Assembly (NCBI GenBank): GCA_022821275.1
Contig: JAJEDY010000093.1
Location: 1 to 64,000 of the forward strand
Reading direction: 5' to 3'
From: Candidatus Latescibacterota bacterium
GTDB lineage: Bacteria; Latescibacterota; UBA2968
DNA: 64,000 bases
The notes under the pieces were generated by a model that was given only the letters and a program-made list of their open reading frames with translations, did no database searches and was not told where the DNA came from. Shown in pieces: positions 26,881-33,320 of this stretch. Every line of letters starts with the position of its first letter. Position 1 is the first letter of the stretch. Made by a program: the position numbers and the translations under genes.

Positions 26881-27627
26881 TCACCCAATCAACGCTTTAT
26901 ACCCCATCCCCATCACCTCCTTGACGTGCTCCAGCGTGCGTTGTCCCTCAATACGCGCCCTCGAACCGCCCAGATTCAAAATATCGCGCACCAGACCGGG
27001 TTGTTCTTCAAAACCCTTGCGGCGTATCCGAAACGGCGTCATAATTTTGTTCTGACCATCCGTACCCTTCAAGCGCGTGCCATAAACGCCATCGGGAATG
27101 GGAAACACCTCGCCATAAATCCGATTAAAACGCGCAGCCACTTCCTGCGCCAGTTCAATATGGGGTCTTTGATCTGGCCCCACCGGCACATATCGCGGAC
27201 GAAAAAGCAAAATATCCGCCGCCTGAGACACCGGATACCCCACAAAACCGTAAGGCACCCGATTCCCCAACCCCATCTTACCCATCTCCTCCTTAACTGT
27301 TGGATTCCGCAACAAACGCGGCAACGTCACCAAATTGGAAAAAATCATAGTTAATTCTGCCAGTTGCGGCACCTGTGATTGCAAAAAACAAACGCTTTTT
27401 TTCGGATCAAAACCCGCCGCCAGATAATCCAGCACCATTTCCCTGACGTGGCGCTCCAGATCCGCTGTCCGATCCCGATGCGTCGTCAGCGCCTGATAAT
27501 CGGCAATCATAAAAAAACACTGAAACTCATCCTGCATCTCAAACCGATTCTTCAACGACCCGACATAATGCCCCAAATGCATTCTACCCGTCGGGCGATC
27601 ACCTGTTAAAACGATTGTGCGACTCAT
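26881..27627 (-). CDS. Tryptophanyl-tRNA synthetase-like protein lacking the KMSKS region
   Basis: This 248-residue protein is clearly TrpRS up to residue ~195: LTGDRPTGRMHLGHYVGSL (HIGH motif as HLGH), DYLAAGFDPKKS, FLQSQVPQLAELT, RLLRNPTVKEEMG, YPVSQAADILLF, PVGPDQRPHIELAQEVAARF and LKGTDGQNK. In normal enzymes (~330 residues) KMSKS and a helical domain follow. Here the frame jumps directly to sequence matching the TrpRS C-terminus (IRRKGFEEQPGLVRDIL, RARIEGQRTLEHVKEVMGM), so about 75-80 residues are missing in frame. AAAGGAACAGAC precedes the ATG. The upstream Trp-codon leader implies tryptophan-responsive expression. It is probably an auxiliary or divergent paralogue; a decaying gene is the alternative. 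Confidence 0.85.
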   Translation of the reverse strand: MSRTIVLTGDRPTGRMHLGHYVGSLKNRFEMQDEFQCFFMIADYQALTTHRDRTADLERHVREMVLDYLAAGFDPKKSVCFLQSQVPQLAELTMIFSNLVTLPRLLRNPTVKEEMGKMGLGNRVPYGFVGYPVSQAADILLFRPRYVPVGPDQRPHIELAQEVAARFNRIYGEVFPIPDGVYGTRLKGTDGQNKIMTPFRIRRKGFEEQPGLVRDILNLGGSRARIEGQRTLEHVKEVMGMGYKALIG

Positions 27628-27648
27628 GTCTGTTCCTTTCTTGAGCTG

Positions 27649-27813
27649 TTAAAAATCCATAATTTGCAAAAAAAAAGCGCGCCACCTTCCGGTAGCGCGC
27701 GGCACAAACAAAGATCGCCAGATATCCGGTGGTGGACATACGTCTCCCATCGCGCCTACCGACCACCAGCGTCCACCACTATTAAATAGCTCTGTCATCC
27801 CATTCAAAAACAT
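27649..27813 (-). other. Possible second Trp-containing leader ORF
   Basis: A 54-codon frame (MFLNGMTELFNSGGRWW...) carries adjacent Trp codons at 27763-27768, within the loop of a 9-base hairpin (27729-27737 with 27771-27779). The ribosome site is weak and the frame runs through the terminator, unlike a standard leader. It may be chance in G/T-rich sequence. Confidence 0.25.
27668..27700 (-). terminator. Intrinsic terminator directly upstream of the TrpRS-like gene
   Basis: On the minus strand GCGCGC-TACC-GGAA-GGTG-GCGCGC forms a long GC stem followed by nine T residues, 41 bases before the TrpRS-like ATG. Its 5' arm CGCGCTACC can pair alternatively with GGTAGGCGCG (27751-27760), with one bulged base, so it may be a conditional terminator. 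Confidence 0.75.
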
Positions 27814-27890
27814 CGCATATCTCAAAAAAGGTTGTTTCGGGTGGCTGGGAAGGGTTCCGCGAAATCCGCGAAATCCGCACCATCCGCGAT

Positions 27891-27921
27891 AAAAAAACCG
27901 CCGTCAAAAAGCCGACGGCGG
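27891..27921 (-). terminator. Attenuator terminator following the Trp leader peptide
   Basis: CCGCCGTC and GACGGCGG form a perfect 8-base stem on the minus strand followed by seven T residues, 42 bases after the leader stop codon. The 5' arm region CCGTCGGC (27911-27918) can alternatively pair with GCTGACGG (27951-27958), forming an antiterminator. Confidence 0.8.
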
Positions 27922-27962
27922 TCAATTCAGAATTTTTAAATAAAAACAATCCGTCAGCAAAC

Positions 27963-28067
27963 TCACAAAGCACCACACCACCACCAACTGCGGACAGTCT
28001 CAGACACACGGAGAGCCAGCACCCTATTGGGCGTCGCATCAGTCAAAATGTGATCGTGCATAGTCAT
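27963..28067 (-). CDS. Trp-rich leader peptide of a transcription attenuator
   Basis: A 34-codon frame begins MTMHDHILTD and ends SETVRSWWWCGAL before the stop. Three consecutive TGG codons stand at 27978-27986 (residues 28-30). GGGAG is placed 6 bases before the ATG, and a sigma70-type promoter lies 29 bases further upstream. The segment just before the Trp codons (TCCGCAG, 27988-27994) can pair with CTGACGGA after the stop (one bulge); that same segment pairs with the 5' arm of the downstream terminator. This is the classical ribosome-mediated attenuation layout of trp leaders. The next real gene downstream is the TrpRS-like gene. The peptide itself need have no function. Confidence 0.75.
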   Translation of the reverse strand: MTMHDHILTDATPNRVLALRVSETVRSWWWCGAL

Positions 28068-28085
28068 AACATACTCCCGTGATAT

Positions 28086-28137
28086 ATCGCCGATAAAAAT
28101 AACGACTTCAATACCCCAAGTCAAGCCGTTTGATTTT
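28086..28137 (+). repeat. 52-base direct repeat, copy A
   Basis: By eye this copy matches 30505-30556 at 43 of 52 positions, nearly all differences being transitions. The two copies bracket the GH-like and PhyH genes in the same orientation. Shared core: AAAATAACGAC, CAAGTCAA, CGTTTGATTTT. Confidence 0.8.
28096..28124 (-). promoter_or_regulatory. Promoter of the Trp leader (copy A of a duplicated promoter)
   Basis: On the minus strand TTGACT and TATTTT are 17 bases apart. It lies in the 52-base repeat 28086-28137, whose second copy is at 30505-30556 with the same promoter elements. Confidence 0.65.
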
Positions 28138-28138
28138 T

Positions 28139-29611
28139 TTAGCTCACGAACCGGAACGAGTAGAGCTTTGCCGACCGCATCACGACGCGAAGCCGCAACG
28201 GACCCCGATCCGTGGGGATCCGACGGCCAGCCCCCTGCCACGATACGCTTACCCTGATTGCGTTGGCGACAATCGTCTCACACGTCTTCAGCGTATAGCC
28301 TTCCACGGGACGCCCCTCCTCGTCCTGCAGCTCGACCAGCAGCCACCCGCCCCCGCCACAATCTACATTCAACTCGATCGCCTCGCCGTCGAACGCCAGC
28401 GGCGGTGTCACAAACTCTCCGCCAGAGAGAGACGCATCCGCCGAGACGAAACCGTCTCGCCTCAGGATCGCCCGGAACAGCCCGGTGTTCCAACCGTCGC
28501 GCACCTCATCATTGTGCCGACTTCCCCGCCCCGAATAGTAGATCCACATCTCGGTCTCGGTAAGCACGGGCCAGACATTGGCCATCACCATGCCACCCGA
28601 AGGTCCCCCATCCAACCCCCGACGGATAAACGGCTCCCGGTCTCCCTGATACGACCATATGACCCCGTCACGGCTCGTGAGAAGCCGGACGTCCATCGTT
28701 GCCGGGAAATCGGACGCTTCCCAGTGGTAGTAAGCGGCGGGCATCATGAAGTACGCATCATCCGCCTCGGGATGCTTATAGACCGCATTCGTGTAGTAAT
28801 CAACCTGCGGCCTGTCCATCGACCGGGGAGGCAGAGGGGCTTCCAGGTCCAGCGCATCCCCTTCCAGGACGATCAGCGTGGGCTGCGACCAGGTCTTGAA
28901 GTCAGGCGACGTGATCCGGCCAACGGACCGGTACCGCTTTCCGAGCTTCATTTCCGCCGCCTCGTCCCGACGCTGGGTTTCATGCACCCGCGTATAGCCG
29001 ACGTAGAGGTCCAGACTGTCATCCCAGAAGAAAACATTCTGAGTATCGCACATCTGGTTGGGCGGATTCGGCTGGCCCTCATCATACGTCCAATGGATCC
29101 CGTCGGGTGAATGCATGGCCCAAAGCCCCGGCAGAACACCGGCCTCGATCTCGTCATCCCTGGGATAGTACTTCGACCAGAGCCGGTAGCGCGAATCGGC
29201 GGGCGCGCGTTCGTCTATATAGACCGTCGCACCCTGCATGCTCTGGCGCTCATCCAGCGGAGCGACGATGTTGTTGGCGGTGCTACCCTGGAACGGGACG
29301 AGGTGCATTTCCGGCTTCTGCCAGAAAACCCCGTCTTCGGACTCCGCATAACAGAGACGGACTGCCCCTTCTTGCGGACCACCCGATTTCATCTGTGCGC
29401 CGTACCAGAGCCGGAAGTGCCGCTCCCCTTCCCGGATCACCGTGTTGTACCCCCCAATCCCGAGCTTCTCCCACGGCTTGTCCGCTCGAAGCACCGGCTC
29501 GGGGGACTGCACAGGCGGGTTCATGCGGAGGTTGATGCCAGAAGCCCGATCAAAGAAGCGCGCGTCGATAAAAAGCTGCTTCCGGTTCCCGACATGGACT
29601 GTATTAGACAT
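28139..29611 (-). CDS. Glycoside hydrolase-like five-bladed propeller protein (GH32/43/130-like)
   Basis: The protein (490 residues) shows repeated blade motifs: RLWYGAQM, RLCYAESEDGVFWQKP, LWAMHSPDGIHWTYDE, GRITSPDFKTWSQP, LLTSRDGVIWSYQGDREP and MWIYYSGRG. Such SxDGxxW blades occur in GH32/43/62/130-type sucrose, arabinan or mannoside enzymes and in large uncharacterised groups of Planctomycetes and Poribacteria. A C-terminal beta domain (GEAIELNVDCGGGGWLLVELQ) follows. The start at 29611 has GGGGGGT upstream. It lies 4 bases after the PhyH gene and forms a GC-rich two-gene unit with it. The promoter repeat follows immediately after the stop. Confidence 0.8.
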   Translation of the reverse strand: MSNTVHVGNRKQLFIDARFFDRASGINLRMNPPVQSPEPVLRADKPWEKLGIGGYNTVIREGERHFRLWYGAQMKSGGPQEGAVRLCYAESEDGVFWQKPEMHLVPFQGSTANNIVAPLDERQSMQGATVYIDERAPADSRYRLWSKYYPRDDEIEAGVLPGLWAMHSPDGIHWTYDEGQPNPPNQMCDTQNVFFWDDSLDLYVGYTRVHETQRRDEAAEMKLGKRYRSVGRITSPDFKTWSQPTLIVLEGDALDLEAPLPPRSMDRPQVDYYTNAVYKHPEADDAYFMMPAAYYHWEASDFPATMDVRLLTSRDGVIWSYQGDREPFIRRGLDGGPSGGMVMANVWPVLTETEMWIYYSGRGSRHNDEVRDGWNTGLFRAILRRDGFVSADASLSGGEFVTPPLAFDGEAIELNVDCGGGGWLLVELQDEEGRPVEGYTLKTCETIVANAIRVSVSWQGAGRRIPTDRGPLRLRVVMRSAKLYSFRFVS

Positions 29612-29615
29612 AGAG

Positions 29616-30461
29616 CTACCCCCCTTCTGGATGGCGACCACCCAGCAATTGAAGCAGGCGATCACTGGCAGACACCCGTGCATCTTCGGGAATGGGCACC
29701 CGGTTCATCCATCCGAACCGCCGGAATGCCCAGTCAACCGCGTACTGCGACTGCATCAGATACCGCGTGCGATCGGACCTGTTCGGCGCCCCCCGGTGCC
29801 AGCACTGCGGATCCTGCACGTAGATATCCCCCGCCTTGCAGAAAACAGATACGGGACCTTGCCCCTCAAACTCCGGATTCTCCTGACTATTTGGATCCTT
29901 ACCTGAAAGGTGGCTTCCGGGGACGTACTGTGTGGGACCGTGTTCGATCCGCTCGATATCGCTCAGCGCCATTTGCACGGTAATCCAGAGCACCGGCGGT
30001 CGAATACGGGGATCGTGGCGGGGCACGCTCTCCGGGACGGGAAAGTGAACCGCGCCATCCACGTGCCACCTTTCGATCGCCACGCCGGACTGGTTTCGCA
30101 GCACGTTCTGCCCACAGAACCGGCAATTGGGTCCAACGATCGCCTCTGCAAGACTCAGGATCGGTTCCCGAAGGAGCATCTCCCTGAAGATCCCGTCCAG
30201 CGCAATCGTATTCCGCAGGATAAACGGTCGATCCCCCTCGCCGTGCATTTGCACGTACCGGCGATCGTGCAAGCCGAGATCTTCCTCTTCCGCAAGCAGA
30301 GGATCGTCGAGAAGCGCATCCGTTCGGTCTCGCAGCGCCTGCATTTCACCTGCTTCGAGCACATCGGGGATATGCACGAAACCGTCCCTGTGGAAGCGGT
30401 CGATGATCCCCCGGGTGGTCTCTTCTCCAAATGGCTCGCCGGATTGGATCGGACTCGGCAA
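29616..30461 (-). CDS. Phytanoyl-CoA dioxygenase (PhyH) family protein
   Basis: This Fe(II)/2-oxoglutarate oxygenase of 281 residues has the family sequence DRFHRDGFVHIPDVL, the iron-binding HxD in ERWHVDGAVHFP, ALSDIERIEHGPTQYVPGSH, and the distal histidine in QDPQCWHRGAPNRSDRTRYL with the 2-oxoglutarate arginine. Bacterial PhyH proteins hydroxylate diverse small molecules; the substrate is unknown. A TTG at 30461 is the best start because AAGGAGG stands 6 bases before it; the longer frame has no site. The strong promoter at 30515-30543 lies ~55 bases upstream. It is cotranscribed with the glycosidase-like gene. Confidence 0.88.
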   Translation of the reverse strand: MPSPIQSGEPFGEETTRGIIDRFHRDGFVHIPDVLEAGEMQALRDRTDALLDDPLLAEEEDLGLHDRRYVQMHGEGDRPFILRNTIALDGIFREMLLREPILSLAEAIVGPNCRFCGQNVLRNQSGVAIERWHVDGAVHFPVPESVPRHDPRIRPPVLWITVQMALSDIERIEHGPTQYVPGSHLSGKDPNSQENPEFEGQGPVSVFCKAGDIYVQDPQCWHRGAPNRSDRTRYLMQSQYAVDWAFRRFGWMNRVPIPEDARVSASDRLLQLLGGRHPEGG

Positions 30462-30504
30462 TGGAATCCTCCTTGAGATGTACGTCCAAACGGAACCGAA
30501 ATGT

Positions 30505-30556
30505 ATCATCAATGAAAATAACGACCTCAACACCTCAAGTCAAAACGTTTGATTTT
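30505..30556 (+). repeat. 52-base direct repeat, copy B
   Basis: Second copy of 28086-28137. It carries the same TTGACT-17-TATTTT promoter on the minus strand (30515-30543), now driving the PhyH gene, and overlaps the last codons of the DCC-family gene. Confidence 0.8.
30515..30543 (-). promoter_or_regulatory. Promoter of the PhyH-glycosidase pair (copy B)
   Basis: Minus-strand TTGACT and TATTTT with a 17-base spacer, inside repeat copy B, upstream of the PhyH gene. Confidence 0.6.
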
Positions 30557-30962
30557 CTGTTTTCCCTGCCACGCGCTCCCCATAAGACAATTCACACGTC
30601 CCCGCATCGCACGCTACGCGACCTGAAAGGTGGCGATATCGCGCAATCAACGCGTATCCCGCCCGAAAAACGAGATTCAAAATCGGCACGCGGTACAACC
30701 AGGCAAACAGATGGAAGGGCGGCAGCCTGCGATAGATTTGATACACGGCATCCGCACCCACATAAATATCCTCTTTGCCCACCACCAGTCGCATACCCGT
30801 ATTAAAATCCGACGACGCCAGCTTTGGAAAATGGTCTTCAATCCCCTGCGTCTGCCTGGGCAAATAATCAAACTGACTGCGTTTGTCTTTCTTTTTCATA
30901 CGGCGAACACTCCAGATGCAAAAACGACATTCGCCGTCATATACAACAATCGGTTTTGCCAT
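30540..30962 (-). CDS. DCC-family thiol-disulfide oxidoreductase-like protein (DUF393)
   Basis: The protein of 140 residues begins MAKPIVVYDGECRFCIWSVRRM, the DxxCxxC motif that gives the DCC family its name. It continues with FDYLPRQTQGIEDHFP, MRLVVGKEDIYVGADAVYQI and a hydrophobic segment (FHLFAWLYRVPILNLVFRAGY), as in DUF393 proteins. The predicted activity is thiol-disulfide exchange; a physiological role is not established. The start at 30962 has GGAGG 4 bases upstream; the longer open frame is spurious. Its last codons lie in the promoter-bearing repeat copy B. Confidence 0.85.
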   Translation of the reverse strand: MAKPIVVYDGECRFCIWSVRRMKKKDKRSQFDYLPRQTQGIEDHFPKLASSDFNTGMRLVVGKEDIYVGADAVYQIYRRLPPFHLFAWLYRVPILNLVFRAGYALIARYRHLSGRVACDAGTCELSYGERVAGKTENQTF

Positions 30963-30981
30963 CACGCCTCCGCGAAAACGC

Positions 30982-32172
30982 CTAACTCCTCGGATAAAAC
31001 ACATCCACCAGAGTCTCCACATCATCCCATGCGCACGAAAAACGCTCTTCAAATCCACGATGTATATTGTGCTCGACCTCTGTCTCGTCGGGCAACGGAA
31101 ACACAATCGTCTCTCGATTGGCCTCAATAGACGCATTCACCGCCAGACTCATCTCCTGGTCCAACCGCCCCATCGCAGCACCGTAATCCGGCTCGCGATC
31201 TTCTCGAACAGCATTGGCGATACTCAACAACTCATCTGCCACGGCCACTTGCCCTTCACTCAGCGCATAATTTGCAAATGGATTCTCCCACGCAATTGCA
31301 CCACCGGGCAACTCATAGCGAATCTCGCGCAACACATTTACTCCATTTACCATTTCCGTCACGCGAACGGGTTCATAAGCCACACCCTGTGCGCCGGTTT
31401 CCAATTCATCCCTTGGCACAACATACACATTGCCATCCACAATGCTACCCGCTGTCCCGTCAATTTCATCCATACCCGCTTGCTTGCGCCCGAGTGAACG
31501 CGCGTGAATCACATTGGAATACACCATCAGCGCGGCCACATCATTGTCAAATTCCAAAAAACTCAAACTCCATCTTTCCAATTCATGATGCCGTTTCATG
31601 CGATCTATATGCGGAATCACAGACGTCGTATGGCTCAATCCAATCACCTGTTTGGGATTGCCGCCAGCCAGCACGCGCAACAAACTCATCCCGTGATACC
31701 CACCCTCGTGACATATCCGATAGATCCGTCCAATCTCTCCGATAACATCCGATACGAGCACCTTCTTCTTTAATCGCTCAAGCGGCGCACGATAATAATT
31801 CTCGGCAACCTCCAGATAAACGCCTGCATCTCGCGCCGCTCGAATCATCATATCTGATGCCGGTCGGGTCATCGCAATAGGCGTCTCCACAACCTGATGC
31901 ACACCCGCCTGTGCCAAAAAACAGCAAATCGCATGGTGCGCCACACCTGGCACCACCACATCGGCAACATCGATATCTTCATTATCGACCAGATCCCGCA
32001 CACTCGTATAAGCTGTTACCCCGTGTTTCGCAGCCAAACTCCGGGCTGTATCCTCATCCTTATCGCAAATGGCGACAAAGTCAAACACATCTGCCAACTG
32101 CACAATCACAGGCAAATGCGCTCCTGCGCCGCGCCGCCCGGCACCCACAAGTGCAATTTTGAGTCGATCCAT
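30982..32172 (-). CDS. Gfo/Idh/MocA-family oxidoreductase
   Basis: The protein of 396 residues starts MDRLKIALVGAGRRGAGAHL, an N-terminal Rossmann domain with GxGxxG, followed by DVVVPGVAHHAICCFLAQAGVHQVVETPIAMT, where the family EKP motif is replaced by ETP. It then has the C-terminal substrate domain with RICHEGGYHGMSLLRVLAGGN, containing the conserved histidine. Such enzymes oxidise or isomerise sugars, inositols or sugar acids with NAD(P). Loss of the EKP lysine is unusual, since that lysine contributes to catalysis and cofactor binding. GGAGGG precedes the ATG. The DCC-family gene follows 19 bases downstream. Confidence 0.87.
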   Translation of the reverse strand: MDRLKIALVGAGRRGAGAHLPVIVQLADVFDFVAICDKDEDTARSLAAKHGVTAYTSVRDLVDNEDIDVADVVVPGVAHHAICCFLAQAGVHQVVETPIAMTRPASDMMIRAARDAGVYLEVAENYYRAPLERLKKKVLVSDVIGEIGRIYRICHEGGYHGMSLLRVLAGGNPKQVIGLSHTTSVIPHIDRMKRHHELERWSLSFLEFDNDVAALMVYSNVIHARSLGRKQAGMDEIDGTAGSIVDGNVYVVPRDELETGAQGVAYEPVRVTEMVNGVNVLREIRYELPGGAIAWENPFANYALSEGQVAVADELLSIANAVREDREPDYGAAMGRLDQEMSLAVNASIEANRETIVFPLPDETEVEHNIHRGFEERFSCAWDDVETLVDVFYPRS

Positions 32173-32302
32173 AACATCCCTCCAATAAAGTTTGTTTTCG
32201 CCATTCTGCCAATGGTCTAACATCAATCTGCTTGCGGAATTTTTATCTTAACCTATCTTTGCGATAATTCAAACAATAATCAACACAAAAGAGGAGCAGG
32301 TC

Positions 32303-32719
32303 ATGTCGCAAAACAAAACCATTGGGGGTGGGGGCTTTCACCATGTAGCAATTCGCGCCCACGACTTTGAAGCATCCGTAAAATTTTATACCAAAGCCCT
32401 GGGATTTCAAAAAAAAATCACCTGGGGCGAAGACAAAAGACGCGCCATTATGCTCGATACAGGGGATGGGAATTATCTCGAAATTTTCGCCAATGGAACA
32501 GATGAACCCAAACCTGAAGGGTCCATCATCCACTTTGCACTACGCACCAGCGATTGCAACGCTGCCATCGAACGCGCCAGAGCAGCCGGAGCCGAAGTCA
32601 CCGTAGAGCCCAAAGACGTCGAAATCCCCAGCGAACCCCACAAGACCCCTGTACGCATCGCCTTTTGCAAAGGACCAGACGGCGAAATCATCGAATTTTT
32701 TCAAAACGAACTAACGTGA
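32303..32719 (+). CDS. VOC-family (glyoxalase/dioxygenase-like) protein
   Basis: The 138-residue protein has the vicinal oxygen chelate pattern: GGFHHVAIRAHDFEASVKFYTKALGF at the start, AIMLDTGDGNYLEIFANG in the middle with a metal-binding glutamate, IIHFALRTSDCNAAIERARAAGAEV in the second repeat, and FCKGPDGEIIEFFQ at the end. Metal ligands H, E, H and E can be placed. The substrate could be a lactoylglutathione-like or other small metabolite. GAGGAGCAGGTC precedes the ATG. It is transcribed divergently from the Gfo/Idh gene. Confidence 0.88.
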   Translation: MSQNKTIGGGGFHHVAIRAHDFEASVKFYTKALGFQKKITWGEDKRRAIMLDTGDGNYLEIFANGTDEPKPEGSIIHFALRTSDCNAAIERARAAGAEVTVEPKDVEIPSEPHKTPVRIAFCKGPDGEIIEFFQNELT

Positions 32720-32753
32720 TCAACTTACATCTGCCGGGGAAAAAGGAAAAATC

Positions 32754-33176
32754 ATGAACAAAATTATACCTGTTTTGTGTCTGATATTTGCAATCGCCGC
32801 CTGCGGTGACGACAACCCCGCCGACTCGGGCCAACCCGTCGTCAATGAAACATTTAATTTGCCGGCCGGATCAATTGAAGACTTTAGCTTTACCGTTGAC
32901 ACAGACGCACAGCTAAACGTCATTCTTCAAGGCGAATTTAGCGTTGAGAACGGCACGATTCAGATGGCCGTCATGGGGGAAGACGAATATCAAACCTGGA
33001 TAGAAGGGGGCACGCCCACTGTGCTCTACAGCCCGGGTGAAACATCTGGGGAAAGTTTCCGCTTACCCATTGATGATAGTGACACTTACTACATCGTTTT
33101 TCGCAACGCAGGTGCAAATACCGTAACAGTCAACGCAGAAATCTTCCTGCTCAGTACCTCCGAACCAGAGGTTTAG
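32754..33176 (+). CDS. Small secreted lipoprotein of unknown function
   Basis: The 140-residue protein has a lipoprotein signal (IIPVLCLIFAIAACGDD, lipobox IAAC). The mature part reads as a single beta-sandwich: ETFNLPAGSIEDFSFTVDTDAQLNVILQGEF and SDTYYIVFRNAGANTVTVNAEIFL. This pattern, a polar molecule domain ending in Y-x-V-x-F-x-N, resembles bacterial pre-peptidase C-terminal or emp24/GOLD-like domains. No enzyme motif is present. AAGGAAAAATC precedes the ATG. Confidence 0.8.
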   Translation: MNKIIPVLCLIFAIAACGDDNPADSGQPVVNETFNLPAGSIEDFSFTVDTDAQLNVILQGEFSVENGTIQMAVMGEDEYQTWIEGGTPTVLYSPGETSGESFRLPIDDSDTYYIVFRNAGANTVTVNAEIFLLSTSEPEV

Positions 33177-33320
33177 ACTACCCGAAAAAATGCCTTCCAG
33201 TGCTTATCGGATACGCGGCACCTGAAACGCATCTCTCTCCCAATTTTCCGATTGACGAGACAAGAAGAACAAGTTATAATTACCCTTGTTCATTATCAAT
33301 CACAGTTAAAAGAGGTATTT

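Noticed and set aside
26881-27080. Frameshift as the cause of the missing KMSKS region
   Set aside because: The residues after GTDGQNK match the TrpRS C-terminal helices in the same frame, so sequence has been removed in frame rather than shifted.
27782-28039. Minus-strand 85-codon frame overlapping the Trp leader
   Set aside because: It has no ribosome site, crosses the attenuator terminator and overlaps the leader peptide in another frame; the leader frame has the better signals.
27628-28067. T-box riboswitch in front of the TrpRS-like gene
   Set aside because: The conserved T-box GGTGGNACCGCG sequence and stem I elements are not found; the terminator arm GGTGGCGCGC only resembles it. The leader peptide explains the region better.
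28130-29110. Plus-strand 326-codon frame opposite the glycosidase-like gene
   Set aside because: It is the antisense shadow of a GC-rich gene whose minus-strand product has coherent propeller motifs.
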